A stretch of DNA of 64,000 nucleotides from Nocardioides lijunqiniae (GTDB lineage Bacteria > Actinomycetota > Actinomycetes > Propionibacteriales > Nocardioidaceae), in assembly GCF_015024225.1 (NCBI RefSeq), contig NZ_JACJGM010000019.1, positions 1 to 64,000 of the forward strand, in the 5' to 3' direction. Shown one piece after another: positions 16,818 through 28,629 of the stretch (positions within the stretch are counted from its first letter, which is position 1; the number at the start of each line of letters is the position of its first letter). The notes beneath the pieces were generated by a model. It was not told the origin of the DNA. It did not search any database and saw only the letters and a program-made list of their open reading frames with translations. Both the position numbers and the translations under genes were made by a program.

Positions 16818-17498
16818 TCAGGGCTCGAGCGTGTAGCCCAGCCCGCTGGTCGTGACCAGGTGGCGCGGGTGGGCCGGGTCGTCCTCGAGCTTGCGGCGCA
16901 GCTGGGCGGCGTAGACGCGCAGGTAGTGGCCCTCGTGCTCGTAGCCCGGCCCCCACACCTCGCGCAGCACCTGCTCGCGCGGCACCAGCCGGCCGAGGTT
17001 GCGGGCCAGCAGCTCCAGGAAGGCCCACTCCGTCGGCGTCAGGCGTACGTCGGTCCCGTCGCGGGCGACCCGCTTGCGGGCCAGGTCGATGAGGAGGCTG
17101 CCGACCTGCACGGTGGAGACCGTCGGGGCGACCTCCTCGGCCCGGCGCACGGCCGCCCGCAGGCGGGCCATCAGCTCGTTCATGGCGAACGGCTTGGTGA
17201 CGTAGTCGTCGGCGCCGAGGTCCAGCGCCTCGACCTTGTCCTCGCCGTGCTGGCGCGCCGAGAGCACCACGATCGGGACGCTGGTCCAGCCGCGCAGGCC
17301 GGAGATGACCTCGGTGCCGTCGAGGTCGGGCAGGCCGAGGTCGAGCAGCACCACGTCGGGGTGGGTGGTGGCGGCCGCGTCCAGCCCGCTGCGGCCGTCG
17401 GCGGCCGTGACCACCTCCCAGCCGTGGGAGCGCAGGTTGATCGCCAGGGCCCGGGCGAGCGCGGGCTCGTCCTCGACCACCAGCACCTTGTGGCTCAC
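16818..17498 (-). CDS. kdpE: KdpE response regulator
   Basis: 226 residues from GTG 17498, which overlaps the kdpD stop by 4 bp (GTGA). The OmpR/PhoB-type receiver carries phospho-acceptor Asp53 (VVLLDLGLP), acidic pair E9/D10 and lysine in DDYVTKPF. The C-terminal winged helix contains LTPTEWAFLELLARN and a GYEHEGHYLRVYAAQLRRKLE recognition region. It activates the kdp operon when KdpD phosphorylates it. A tandem 11-bp repeat upstream of kdpF is the best candidate operator. Confidence 0.95.
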   Translation of the reverse strand: MSHKVLVVEDEPALARALAINLRSHGWEVVTAADGRSGLDAAATTHPDVVLLDLGLPDLDGTEVISGLRGWTSVPIVVLSARQHGEDKVEALDLGADDYVTKPFAMNELMARLRAAVRRAEEVAPTVSTVQVGSLLIDLARKRVARDGTDVRLTPTEWAFLELLARNLGRLVPREQVLREVWGPGYEHEGHYLRVYAAQLRRKLEDDPAHPRHLVTTSGLGYTLEP

Positions 17499-19996
17499 GC
17501 GTCCGCCTCCTCGGGTGCCCGCGGCACCGACAGCACCATCGTCAGGCCACCGCCGGGGGTGTCCTCCGCGGACAGCGTGCCACCCACCGCCTCGGCGAGC
17601 CCGCGCGCGACCGCGAGCCCGAGCCCCAGGCCGCCGGGCGAGGAGTCGCCGAGTCGCTGGAAGGGCTCGAACATCCGGTCGCGCTGGTCGGGCGGCACGC
17701 CCGGGCCGCGGTCGACGACCATCACCTCCACGGAGCCGGGCAGCACGTGCGCCAGCACCCGCACCGGCGCGCCCTCGGAGACGCGCACGGCGTTGCCGAC
17801 CAGGTTGGCCACCACCCGCTCGAGCAGGCCGGGGTCGGTGAGGACGAGCGGCACGGACTCGGCGACGTCCAGCGACACGGCGCCGGGCGGATGGCCGGTG
17901 ACGGCGATCGGCAGCACCTCCTCCAGCGAGAGGGGCCGCAGGACCGGGTGCAGCAGGCCGGTCTGGAGGCGGGACAGGTCGAGCAGGTTGTCGATGAGCC
18001 GCTCGAGCTGGTCGGTGGACCCGTCGACCGCGTCGAGCAGGGTCTGCCGGTCGGCGGCGTCCAGTCCGCCCGAGACCAGCCCGTCGACGGCCGTGCGCAT
18101 CGTGGCCAGCGGGGTGCGCAGGTCGTGGGACACCGCCCGCAGCAGGGCGGTGCGGGTCGACTCGGCGCTCTCCAGGGTGGCGGCGTGCTCCTCGCGCTCG
18201 CGCAGCCGTCGGTACTCCAGGACCAGGCTGGTCTGGAGGGCGAACGCCTCCAGCACCCGCTGGTCCGACGCGCGCAGCGGCTCGCCGCGCAGGCACAGGA
18301 CGTGGTCGTCGTCGACGCGCACCTGGGTGTCGCCCTGGTCGGGGGCGCAGGCGTGGTCGGGGCCGCTGGAGGTCAGCACCGACCACCCCGACGCCGAGCG
18401 GTCGAGCAGCGAGACCGACTGCTGGCCGAAGGTCTCGCGGACCCGGGCCACGATCGCGTCCGCGGTGTCCTGGCCCGTCAGCACCGAGCGCGACAGGGCG
18501 CTCATCGTGGCGGCCTCGGCACGTGCCCGGGCGGCCTCGGTGCCCCGTCGCGAGGCGCGGTCGACCACGGTCGCGACCCCGGCCGCCACGGCGACGTAGA
18601 CCAGCAGCGCCACGACGTCGCTGCCCTGGGCGATGGTGAGCCGCCCCAGCGGCGGCGCGAAGTAGTAGTTGAGCGTCATGAAGCTGACCACCGCGGCCAG
18701 CAGCGCGGGCAGCAGACCGCCCACGAGCGCCACCACGACCGTGCAGGCCAGCAGCAGGAGCTCGGCGACCGCGAGCTGGTCGGTCTCGCCGGAGCGGTCG
18801 AGCGCGAGCGCCATCACGACCGGCAGCGCCACCGCGAGCACCCAGCCCACCAGCTGGCGGGCCCGCGAGAGCGGCGAGAGGAACGAGCGGGTGCGCGCGG
18901 CCCGCGCGACCTGGTCGTGGGTGACGAGGTGGACGTCGATGGCGCCGGCGAGCGAGGCGATCCGGTCGCCGGTGGTCCCGGCGACGAGGCGGCGCAGCCG
19001 GCCGTGGCGGCTGACGCCGACCACGACCATCGTGGCGTTGGCGCCGGAGGCGAAGTCGACCACCGCGGCCGGGACGTCCTCGCCGACGACCGAGTGGAAG
19101 GTCCCGCCGAGCGCCGCCACCAGCTCCTGGGCCCGTCCGAGGCGCCGGTCGTCGGGGGAGCGGAGGCCGTCGCTCGCGACCACGTGGACGGCGAGCAGGT
19201 CCGCGCCGGCCGCCCGCTGCGCCAGGCGGGCGCCGCGGCGCAGCAGCGTCTCGCTCTCCGCGCCGCCGGTGACGGCCACGACGATGCGCTCCTTGGCCGG
19301 CCAGGTCTCCTGGATGCGGTGGGCCCGGCGGTAGTCGCCGAGGGCGTCGTCGACCCGGTCGGCCAGCCACAGCAGCGCGAGCTCGCGCAGCGCGGTGAGG
19401 TTGCCGACCCGGAAGTAGGAGGTGAGGGAGGCGTCGACGTTGTCGGCGGCGTAGATGTTGCCGTGGGCCATCCGCCGCCGCAACGCGTCGGGGTCCATGT
19501 CGACGAGCTGGATCGAGTCGGCGGTGCGCACGACCTCGTCGGGCACCGTCTCCTGCTGCCGGACGCCGGTGATGCGCGCGACCTCGTCGTTGAGCGACTC
19601 CAGGTGCTGGATGTTGACGGTCGTGATGACCGAGATGCCGGCGGCCCGGATCTGCTCGATGTCCTGCACGCGCTTGGCGTGCCGGCTGCCCGGGACGTTG
19701 GTGTGCGCGAGCTCGTCGACCAGGACCACCACCGGGGCGCGCGCGACGACCGCCTCGGTGTCCATCTCGGTGAACGTCGAGCCGCGGTAGGTCACCTCGC
19801 GGCGGGGCACGACCTCGAGGTCGCCGACCATCCCCTCGGTGTGGGTGCGGCCGTGCGTCTCGACGTACCCGACCACGACGTCCGTGCCGCGGTCGCGCCG
19901 GCGCCGGGCCTCGCCGAGCATCGCGTAGGTCTTGCCCACCCCCGGCGCGGCGCCGAGGTAGACGGTCAGCCGACCCCGGCGCGGCTCGTCGACCAT
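17495..19996 (-). CDS. kdpD: KdpD sensor histidine kinase
   Basis: 833 residues, slightly shorter than the E. coli protein. Order of parts: KdpD N-terminal domain with P-loop GAAPGVGKT (15-23) and VDELAHTNVPGSRH; universal-stress-like domain (VVVAVTGGAESETLLRRGARLA region, about 245-370); four clustered transmembrane helices (DUF4118, about 395-490); GAF-like linker; HisKA with His624 in VSHDLRTPLA; and HATPase with NLVGNAVR, DRGPGVP and GGLGLGLAVARG. It senses K+ limitation or low turgor. Start ATG 19996 lies 7 bp after kdpC, and the stop overlaps kdpE. Confidence 0.96.
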   Translation of the reverse strand: MVDEPRRGRLTVYLGAAPGVGKTYAMLGEARRRRDRGTDVVVGYVETHGRTHTEGMVGDLEVVPRREVTYRGSTFTEMDTEAVVARAPVVVLVDELAHTNVPGSRHAKRVQDIEQIRAAGISVITTVNIQHLESLNDEVARITGVRQQETVPDEVVRTADSIQLVDMDPDALRRRMAHGNIYAADNVDASLTSYFRVGNLTALRELALLWLADRVDDALGDYRRAHRIQETWPAKERIVVAVTGGAESETLLRRGARLAQRAAGADLLAVHVVASDGLRSPDDRRLGRAQELVAALGGTFHSVVGEDVPAAVVDFASGANATMVVVGVSRHGRLRRLVAGTTGDRIASLAGAIDVHLVTHDQVARAARTRSFLSPLSRARQLVGWVLAVALPVVMALALDRSGETDQLAVAELLLLACTVVVALVGGLLPALLAAVVSFMTLNYYFAPPLGRLTIAQGSDVVALLVYVAVAAGVATVVDRASRRGTEAARARAEAATMSALSRSVLTGQDTADAIVARVRETFGQQSVSLLDRSASGWSVLTSSGPDHACAPDQGDTQVRVDDDHVLCLRGEPLRASDQRVLEAFALQTSLVLEYRRLREREEHAATLESAESTRTALLRAVSHDLRTPLATMRTAVDGLVSGGLDAADRQTLLDAVDGSTDQLERLIDNLLDLSRLQTGLLHPVLRPLSLEEVLPIAVTGHPPGAVSLDVAESVPLVLTDPGLLERVVANLVGNAVRVSEGAPVRVLAHVLPGSVEVMVVDRGPGVPPDQRDRMFEPFQRLGDSSPGGLGLGLAVARGLAEAVGGTLSAEDTPGGGLTMVLSVPRAPEEADA

Positions 19997-20003
19997 GTCC
20001 CCA

Positions 20004-20615
20004 CTATCCCAGTGCGGCGAGCACGGCGGCGTCGAGCGTCAGCACGTTGACGTGCGGCTCGCCGAGGACGCCGAGCGTGCGCCCGTCGGTGTGCTCCTCG
20101 ACCAGCGCGCGCACCTCGTCCTCCTCCAGCCCCGTCAGCCGGGCCACGCGCGGCACCTGGAGGGCGGCGTACGCCCTCGAGATGTGCGGGTCCAGCCCGG
20201 ACGCCGACGCGGTGACCGCGTCCGCAGGCACGTCCGCGGGGTCGACGCCCTCGCGCTCGGCTACCTCGGCCTTTCGCTCCTCGATGGCGGCGACCAGCTC
20301 GGGGCTGGTCGGGCCGAGGTTGGAGCCGTAGGTGCCGAGCATGTCGTAGCCGTCGCCCGCGGCCGAGGGACGGGGCTGGAAGAGCCGCTCGTCGTCGACG
20401 ACCTGGCCGATCAGGGCGGACCCCACGGCCTCGTCGCGGTCGGTGGTGTGGGCGCCGTCGGCGGTGACCAGCGAGCCGTCGGCCTGCCACGGCATCGTGG
20501 CCTGGGCGATCCCGGTGATCGCCAGGGGGTAGGCGATGCCGAGGACCAGGGTCATCAGCACCAGCACGCGGAGCCCGGCGAGGCTGGTGCGGAAGAGCGT
20601 GTGCAGGTCTTTCAT
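20004..20615 (-). CDS. kdpC: KdpC subunit of K+-transporting ATPase
   Basis: 203 residues. One N-terminal transmembrane helix (about 13-36) precedes the soluble region with the family motifs FQPRPSAAG, SNLGPTSPEL, VTASASGLDPHIS and RVARLTGL. KdpC stabilises the KdpA-KdpB complex and helps in K+ delivery or nucleotide affinity. It starts 10 bp after kdpB and ends 7 bp before kdpD. Confidence 0.95.
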   Translation of the reverse strand: MKDLHTLFRTSLAGLRVLVLMTLVLGIAYPLAITGIAQATMPWQADGSLVTADGAHTTDRDEAVGSALIGQVVDDERLFQPRPSAAGDGYDMLGTYGSNLGPTSPELVAAIEERKAEVAEREGVDPADVPADAVTASASGLDPHISRAYAALQVPRVARLTGLEEDEVRALVEEHTDGRTLGVLGEPHVNVLTLDAAVLAALG

Positions 20616-20625
20616 GGCGATGTCC

Positions 20626-22613
<1,988 letters not shown>

Positions 22614-22617
<4 letters not shown>

Positions 22618-24278
22618 GACAGGGACTCCACGATCGGGCCGAGGGCGAGCACGGGCACGTAGGTCAGACCGACCACGACCAGGGCGACGCCGGAGAGGAG
22701 GGCCACGAAGAGCGGCCGGTGGGTGGGCAGGGTGCCGGCGCTGGGCGGCAGCTGACGCTGCGAGGCGAAGCGCCCGGCGAGGGCGAGGACGAAGATCATC
22801 GGCAGGAAGCGCCCGACGAGCATCAGGACCCCCAGCAGCGTGTTCCAGAACGGCGTGCCCGAGGTGAGTCCGCCGAACGCGCTGCCGTTGTTGTTGGACG
22901 CCGACGTGACGGCGTACAGGGCCTCGGAGAGTCCGTGCGGGCCGCTCTCCTGCAGTCCCGCGAGCCCGTCGCTCGCGGTGAGCGCGATCGCGGCGCCGGT
23001 CAGGACCAGGATCGGCGTGGTCAGCACGTAGAGGGCGACCAGCACGATCTCGCGCTGCCCGATCTTCTTGCCGAGGTACTCCGGCGTCCGCCCGACCATC
23101 AGGCCGCACAGGAACACCGTGACGACGGCGAGCATCAGCATGCCGTAGAGGCCCGAGCCGGTGCCGCCGGGAGCGATCTCGCCGAGCATCATGTTGAACA
23201 TCGCGACGCCGCCGCCGGGTGCGGTCAGCGAGTCGTGCATGGAGTTGACCGCGCCGGTCGAGGTGCCGGTCGTGACCGCCCCGAAGAGCGCCGAGCCGGC
23301 CTCGCCGTAGCGGACCTCCTTGCCCTCCATGGCGGCTCCTGCGGCGTGCGGGGCCGTGCCGGGCCCGGCCATCTCCGACCAGGTCAGCAGCGCGATCGAG
23401 ACGCCCAGCAGCAGCGCCATGACGCTGAGGACCGCGATGCCCTGGCGGCGGTCGCGGACGATCAGGCCGAAGGCCCACGCCATGGCGAAGGGGATGACCA
23501 GCATCAGGAAGATCTCGAGCAGGTTGGACAGGGGCGTCGGGTTCTCGAAGGGGTGGGCGGAGTTGACGTTGTAGAAGCCGCCGCCGTTGGTGCCGAGCTG
23601 CTTGATGGCCTCCTGGCTGGCGACCGGGCCGCCCGTCACCTGCTGGGTCCCGCCGGTCAGCGTGCGGACCGGCGAGGTGCCGGTGAGGTTCTGGATCGCC
23701 CCGAGGGCCACCAGCAGCAGGGCCGAGACCACCGCGCCGGGCAGCAGCACCCGCAGGACGCCGCGCACCAGGTCGGACCAGAAGTTGCCGACGCGGCCGT
23801 CGCGCTGGGAGCGGGCCAGGCCCCGGGCGAACGCCGCGGCCGCGGCCATGCCGACGGCGGCCGAGACGAAGTTCTGCACCGACAGGCCCGACATCTGCAT
23901 CAGGTGGCCGACGGTGACCTCACCGGAGTACCACTGCCAGTTCGTGTTGGTCACGAAGGACACCGCGGTGTTCCAGGCGCCGTCGGAGGGCAGGGGCGCG
24001 AAGCCCAGCGAGAGCGGCAGGTGCTGCTGGAGCCGGCCCAGGCCGAAGAGCGCGAGGACGCTCACCATCGAGAAGCCCAGCAGCGAGGCCGTGTAGGTGC
24101 GCCAGTGCTGGTCGGCGTCGGGGTCGACGCGCAGCACCCGGTAGGCGGCGCTCTCCACCCGCAGGTGCCGGGGCGAGGTGTAGAGGTGGGCGAGGTGGCG
24201 GCCGAGGAGCGGCACGGCGGCTGCCAGCGCGGCGACGAGCAGCAGGACCTGCCCGATCGCGGGGAGGACGTCGCTCAT
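22614..24278 (-). CDS. kdpA: KdpA potassium-binding/channel subunit
   Basis: 554 residues with about ten hydrophobic segments. Selectivity-filter-like signatures are [32 protein letters not shown] and the [10 protein letters not shown] segment near the C-terminal quarter, all typical of KdpA. The start ATG overlaps the kdpF stop (ATGA) and the stop overlaps kdpB (GTGA), giving tight translational coupling. Confidence 0.97.
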
Positions 24279-24367
24279 CGGTCGAGCCTCCGGTCGATCA
24301 GGCCGACCAGGAGCACGGCGAGAGCGAAGAGGACCAGGGTCAGGAGGAGGTAGAGGAGATCGGGCAC
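24275..24367 (-). CDS. kdpF: KdpF small membrane subunit
   Basis: 30 residues, GTG at 24367, stop overlapping the kdpA ATG. The translation is one hydrophobic helix (PDLLYLLLTLVLFALAVLLV) followed by GLIDRRLDR. This matches KdpF, which stabilises the Kdp complex in the membrane. GGAGG lies five bases before the GTG. It is easily missed because of its size. Confidence 0.92.
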   Translation of the reverse strand: MPDLLYLLLTLVLFALAVLLVGLIDRRLDR

Positions 24368-24406
24368 GCCTCCACTACAGACCCGCCGCGACCGGGCGCC
24401 GTACGT

Positions 24407-24427
24407 CCTTGACGGTTCCTTGACGGT
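24407..24427 (-). promoter_or_regulatory. Tandem direct repeat upstream of kdpF, candidate KdpE operator
   Basis: CCTTGACGGT occurs at 24407-24416 and again at 24418-24427, with an 11-bp period, which is one helical turn. It lies 40-60 bp before the kdpF start. OmpR/PhoB-family regulators bind such head-to-tail half-sites as dimers, so this is the expected geometry for KdpE. Further upstream, TTGTTGACGC (24438-24447) contains a partial third copy. Confidence 0.6.
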
Positions 24428-24465
24428 GCGAGGTCAGTTGTTGACGCAATCCCCCAGCGAATCCG

Positions 24466-24849
24466 TCAGCGGGTGAGCTCCGCGCCCATGGCCGCGACCA
24501 GGGCCTGCAGGCCCTTCATCGGGCGGACCATGACCGTGAACGACGTGAGCCGGCCGTCGTCGCCCCAGCGCAGCATGTCGACCCCGTGCACGGTGAGCCC
24601 GTCGACGAACGACTCGAACTCCAGCACCGCGCTGCCCTCGCCGTACCACTCGTCGACGTAGCGCAGGCCCGGGCCGAGCACGACGAACGCCGCCGCGAGG
24701 TACGCCGTGGTGATCGCCTTGCCCTCCTGCGGGGTGTGCACCGCCGGCGAGCGGAACACCACGTCGTCGGCGAGCAGGTCGTCGAGGCCGGCGGGGTCAC
24801 GCGAGGCGGCCACGCGGTGCCAGGCCTCCACGGGGGCGGGAGTCGTCAT
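24466..24849 (-). CDS. NTF2-like/SnoaL-type protein
   Basis: 127 residues. The pattern is that of small cone-shaped NTF2 folds: helix WHRVAASRDPAGLDDLLADDVVFRSPAV, then TAYLAAAFVVLG and beta strands VLEFESFVDGLTVHGVDMLRWGDDGRL. Members include limonene-epoxide hydrolase-like enzymes and ligand-binding proteins; nothing here fixes a substrate. An 11-12 bp gap containing GGAGA separates it from the upstream lipid kinase gene, so the two are probably co-transcribed. Confidence 0.78.
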   Translation of the reverse strand: MTTPAPVEAWHRVAASRDPAGLDDLLADDVVFRSPAVHTPQEGKAITTAYLAAAFVVLGPGLRYVDEWYGEGSAVLEFESFVDGLTVHGVDMLRWGDDGRLTSFTVMVRPMKGLQALVAAMGAELTR

Positions 24850-24865
24850 GCGCTCTCCTTCAACT

Positions 24866-26440
24866 TCAACGTGGGACGCGGACGAGGAGCCGGCCGTGGA
24901 TGCACTCCATGTCGAGGGTGCGGCCGGAGCCGACGGAGTCGCCGTCGAGCTGGCGCGGGGTGTCGGTGTGGGCCCGGATCGAGATCCGCTGGCCGGTCAT
25001 GCGGTTGATCGTGTCGTCGGTGCGGGCGCCGCGCGACAGGACCCGCACGGCGAGCGGGATCCAGGACAGGAAGTGGCGCGGGTGCAGGATCACGACGTCG
25101 AGGACGCCGTCGTCGATGGAGGCGTCGGGCAGCAGCGGCATCCCCGCCTGCAGGAAGCCGACGTTGCCCACGACGATCGTGCGCGCGCGGTGGGTGGTGG
25201 CCTCGGCGCCGTCGACGCTGATGTCGACCTTCACGGCGGGGAACATCAGCGACTTGAGCCCCGAGACGACGTAGGCGACCCAGCCGACGCGCTTCTTGAG
25301 GTCCTCGTTGACGCCCTCCATGATCGCGGCGTCGAACCCCATGCCGGCCATCACCATGAAGTGGCTGTCCTCGAGGTGGTCGCCGGTCACCTTGACCATG
25401 TCGATGGCGCGGTCCTGGCCGGTGAGGGCGATGTCGATGGCGGCGCGGATGTAGAGGGGGATGTCGAGGTTGCGGGCGAGCAGGTTGCCGGTGCCGGCGG
25501 GCACGATGCCGACCGGGATGCCGGTGCCGGCGAGCTCGGCGCAGACCTCGCGGACCGTGCCGTCGCCGCCGCACACGATGACCAGCCCGGCGCCCTCGAC
25601 GGAGGCCCGCTCGGCCTGGCCGGTGCCGGAGTCCTCGACGGTCGTGAGGTGCCACGACGGCGTTGACCAGCCGGCCTCGACGGCCATGCCGTCGACGATC
25701 GACTGGAACTGGCCGACGTCCTCGACCTTGATCGGGTTCAGCACGACCGCCAGCTTCCGGCCGGGGGGCAGCACCTCCACCAGCGGCTCGATCCGCTGGG
25801 CGTGGCTGCGGGGGAGCGGGTTGAGGACGACCAGGCCCAGCAGGACGACCCCGGCGCCGAGCAGCACCCCGCCGATCACGTCGGTGGGGAAGTGGCGGCC
25901 GAGCAGCACCCGGTCCAGGCAGACGGCGACGACGACCGCGGCCACCAGGAGCCCGATCAGCCGCCGGATGTTGGGTCGGCGCAGCAGCATCGTCGCGAGG
26001 ACGACCACGACCCCGCCCAGCGCGGCGACCGAGGAGGCGTGACCCGAGGGGAACGCGTTGTTGCTCAGGAGCCACTGCGACTCCTGCCACTCCGGCCGGT
26101 CGCGGCCGACCGCGAGCTTGATGAGCGTGGTCGCGACCGACGTCGTGGCCATCACTGCGACCGTGTAGTACGCCGCGCGCCGGTGGCCCTTCACGAACAT
26201 CACGACCGCCAGGACGGCCGTGTAGGCCGTCATCGCGATCGTGCCGAACACCAGCTCCACGCCGCGCAGCACGTGGCGCAGCGTCGCGTCGTCGACGGCC
26301 CAGCCACGGACCGTGTTGCCGCGGTCGTCGAACGAGGTCAGCCCGGCCCAGCCCTGCACGACCGCCACGGCGAGCACCGCGAGGACGGCGAGGCACAGCA
26401 CGCTCCAGCTGAGCAGGAAGGCGCGGGTTCGGTCGAGCAC
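24866..26440 (-). CDS. Fusion of PAP2-type phosphatase and diacylglycerol kinase-like domain
   Basis: About 524 residues from GTG 26440; the frame continues upstream into the serS antisense strand without a credible start. The N-terminal half has transmembrane helices and the PAP2 signature: KLAVGRDRPE, PSGHAS and GRHFPTDVIGG. The C-terminal half (about 210-524) is a lipid kinase domain with VVLNPIKV, GGDGTVREV and PAGTGNLLARN. The two halves would remove and add phosphate on lipids at the membrane, a fusion seen in actinobacteria and linked to phosphatidate/diacylglycerol turnover. It is divergent from serS, with about 90 bp between starts. Confidence 0.9.
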   Translation of the reverse strand: MLDRTRAFLLSWSVLCLAVLAVLAVAVVQGWAGLTSFDDRGNTVRGWAVDDATLRHVLRGVELVFGTIAMTAYTAVLAVVMFVKGHRRAAYYTVAVMATTSVATTLIKLAVGRDRPEWQESQWLLSNNAFPSGHASSVAALGGVVVVLATMLLRRPNIRRLIGLLVAAVVVAVCLDRVLLGRHFPTDVIGGVLLGAGVVLLGLVVLNPLPRSHAQRIEPLVEVLPPGRKLAVVLNPIKVEDVGQFQSIVDGMAVEAGWSTPSWHLTTVEDSGTGQAERASVEGAGLVIVCGGDGTVREVCAELAGTGIPVGIVPAGTGNLLARNLDIPLYIRAAIDIALTGQDRAIDMVKVTGDHLEDSHFMVMAGMGFDAAIMEGVNEDLKKRVGWVAYVVSGLKSLMFPAVKVDISVDGAEATTHRARTIVVGNVGFLQAGMPLLPDASIDDGVLDVVILHPRHFLSWIPLAVRVLSRGARTDDTINRMTGQRISIRAHTDTPRQLDGDSVGSGRTLDMECIHGRLLVRVPR

Positions 26441-26530
26441 GGCAATCAGTATGGGCGACGGGGTCGCCGTCGCGGCCGACCAGGGGCAACTCGGATGAGC
26501 TGCGCCACGTTGCCCCGATAGCCTGAGGTC

Positions 26531-27799
26531 ATGATCGACCCACGGATCCTCCGAGACGACCCCGACCGCGTCCGAGCCGCCCAGGCCAAGCGCGGGCTGT
26601 CCGACGAGGTGGTCGACCGGGCGCTCTCCGCCGACACCGCCCGCCGGGCCGCGATCGTGGGCTTCGAGGCCAAGCGCGGCGAGCAGAAGAGACTGGGAAA
26701 GCTGATCCCCCAGGCGCAGGGCGACGAGAAGCAGGCCCTCCTGGCCCAGACCAAGACCCTCTCCGCCGAGGTCAAGGAGGCCGAGGCCGCGCAGAGCGCC
26801 GCCGAGGAGGAGTGGCAGCAGGCGCTGCTCTCGATCCCCAACCTCGCCGAGGACGACGTCCCCGCCGGTGGCGAGGACGACTACGTGGTGCTGGAGACCG
26901 TTGGCACGCCGGCGGAGTTCGACTTCGAGCCCCGTGACCACATCGAGCTCGGCCGCCTGCTCGGCGCCATCGACCTCGAGCGCGGCGCCAAGGTGTCGGG
27001 CTCGCGCTTCTACTTCCTCACCGGCGTCGGCGCCGAGCTGGAGTTCGCGCTGATCAACCTCGCCAACGAGACGGCCCGTGACTTCGGCTTCACCCAGGTC
27101 ATCGCCCCGTCGATGGTCAAGCCGCGCGCGATGGACGGCACCGGCTTCCTCGGCCAGGCCGCCGACGACGTCTACCGCATCGAGGGCCAGGACATGTACC
27201 TCGTAGGCACCTCGGAGGTGCCGATGGCGGCGTACCACTCCGACGAGATCCTCGACGGCGCCTCGCTCCCGCTGCGCTACGCCGCGTTCAGCCCCTGCTT
27301 CCGCAAGGAGGCCGGCTCGCACGGCAAGGACACCAAGGGGATCATCCGGGTCCACTGGTTCGACAAGGTCGAGATGTTCGTCTACTCCACGACCGAGGAC
27401 TCCTACGCCGAGCACCGGCGGCTGCTCGAGATCGAGAAGGCCTTCCTCGACAAGCTCGAGCTCGCCTACCAGGTCATCGACGTCGCCGCCGGCGACCTGG
27501 GCCTCTCGGCGCAGCGCAAGTTCGACTGCGAGGCGTGGATCCCGACCCAGGGCCGCTACCGCGAGCTCACGTCGACCTCCAACTGCACGGAGTTCCAGAC
27601 CCGCCGCCTCGACACCCGCGGCCGCTTCGGCGAGGAGGTCAAGGCGATCTCGACGCTCAACGGCACGCTGTGCGCGATCACCCGCACCATCGTCGCCATC
27701 CTCGAGACCCACCAGCAGGCCGACGGCTCGGTGCGGGTCCCGAAGGCGCTGCAGCCGTTCCTCGGCGGCCGCGAGGTCCTGACGCCGGTCGTCGCATGA
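26531..27799 (+). CDS. serS: Seryl-tRNA synthetase
   Basis: 422 residues. An N-terminal tRNA-binding coiled coil (about 27-100, rich in Lys, Glu and Ala) precedes the class II catalytic core. [15 protein letters not shown] is followed by motif 2 [25 protein letters not shown] (in substance FRKEAG...HWFDKVE) and motif 3 region [14 protein letters not shown] and [10 protein letters not shown]. The enzyme charges tRNA-Ser; two tRNA-Ser genes lie in this window. It heads a four-gene operon in which each stop overlaps the next start by 4 bp. Confidence 0.98.
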   Translation: MIDPRILRDDPDRVRAAQAKRGLSDEVVDRALSADTARRAAIVGFEAKRGEQKRLGKLIPQAQGDEKQALLAQTKTLSAEVKEAEAAQSAAEEEWQQALLSIPNLAEDDVPAGGEDDYVVLETVGTPAEFDFEPRDHIELGRLLGAIDLERGAKVSGSRFYFLTGVGAELEFALINLANETARDFGFTQVIAPSMVKPRAMDGTGFLGQAADDVYRIEGQDMYLVGTSEVPMAAYHSDEILDGASLPLRYAAFSPCFRKEAGSHGKDTKGIIRVHWFDKVEMFVYSTTEDSYAEHRRLLEIEKAFLDKLELAYQVIDVAAGDLGLSAQRKFDCEAWIPTQGRYRELTSTSNCTEFQTRRLDTRGRFGEEVKAISTLNGTLCAITRTIVAILETHQQADGSVRVPKALQPFLGGREVLTPVVA

Positions 27800-28629
27800 G
27801 AACTCCCGACGGCTGGCGTCCCGGCATCGTCGCCCTGGACATCGACGGCACCCTCCTCAAGTGGGTCGAGGGCGCCGGCATGACCTACGAGCAGATCGAG
27901 CCCGCGGTCTACGACGCCGTGCACCGCGCGCTCGACGCGGGCGCCCACGTGGTGCTCGCCAGCGGGCGCTCCCCGCACGGCATGACGCCGATCGCCGACC
28001 TGCTCGACCTGCGCGGACAGGACGAGGAGCGGGTGTGGATCGTCGCGAGCAACGGGGCGGTGATCTTCCGCTACCCGCCCTTCGAGGTCGTCCGCGAGGA
28101 GACCTTCGACGCCGGGCCCGCGGTCAAGGCGGTCCTCGAGCGCCAGCCGAGCGCCATCGTGGCGGTCGAGGAGCGCGGCGTCGGCTACCGCGTCTCCACG
28201 CCGTTTCCCGACGGTGAGCTGTCCGGCGACATGATCGTCACGCCCGTCGACGAGCTGGTGGCGGGCCCGGTCAGCCGGGTGATCATCCGCGACCCCGAGT
28301 CGAGCGCCGACGAGTTCGTCGCGATGGCCTCCGAGCTGGGCCTCCACGGCACCAACTACGTCGTCGGCTGGACCGCCTGGCTGGACCTCTCCCCGGTCGG
28401 CGTCTCCAAGGCCTCCGGGCTCGAGTACGTCGCCGGCGAGCTCGGCCTCACCAGCGCCGACGTGCTGGCCATCGGCGACGGCCGCAACGACATCGAGATG
28501 CTCCAGTGGGCCGGGCGCGGCGTCGCGATGGGGCAGGCCGTGCAGGAGGTCATCGACGTCGCCGACGCCGTGACCGACTCGGTCTTCGAGGACGGCGCCG
28601 CCACCGAGATCGACCGGCACTTCGCGTGA
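27796..28629 (+). CDS. HAD-superfamily hydrolase (Cof-type)
   Basis: 277 residues from ATG 27796, which overlaps the serS stop (ATGA). HAD motifs: I = ALDIDGTLL (nucleophile Asp), II = [13 protein letters not shown] = [17 protein letters not shown] and [11 protein letters not shown]. The C2-type cap is typical of Cof/YidA sugar-phosphate or flavin-phosphate phosphatases. The substrate is unknown. Confidence 0.88.
   Translation: MRTPDGWRPGIVALDIDGTLLKWVEGAGMTYEQIEPAVYDAVHRALDAGAHVVLASGRSPHGMTPIADLLDLRGQDEERVWIVASNGAVIFRYPPFEVVREETFDAGPAVKAVLERQPSAIVAVEERGVGYRVSTPFPDGELSGDMIVTPVDELVAGPVSRVIIRDPESSADEFVAMASELGLHGTNYVVGWTAWLDLSPVGVSKASGLEYVAGELGLTSADVLAIGDGRNDIEMLQWAGRGVAMGQAVQEVIDVADAVTDSVFEDGAATEIDRHFA

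Noticed and set aside
16818..19370. Very long minus-strand frame covering kdpE and much of kdpD
   Set aside because: The real kdpD reading is in another frame with all motifs, and KdpE begins at GTG 17498. The upstream part of this frame is an Arg/Ala/Pro-rich shadow.
24866..27712. 948-residue minus frame joining the lipid kinase to sequence opposite serS
   Set aside because: The extra N-terminal ~420 residues are antisense to serS, which is beyond doubt real. A GTG at 26440 gives a normal protein.
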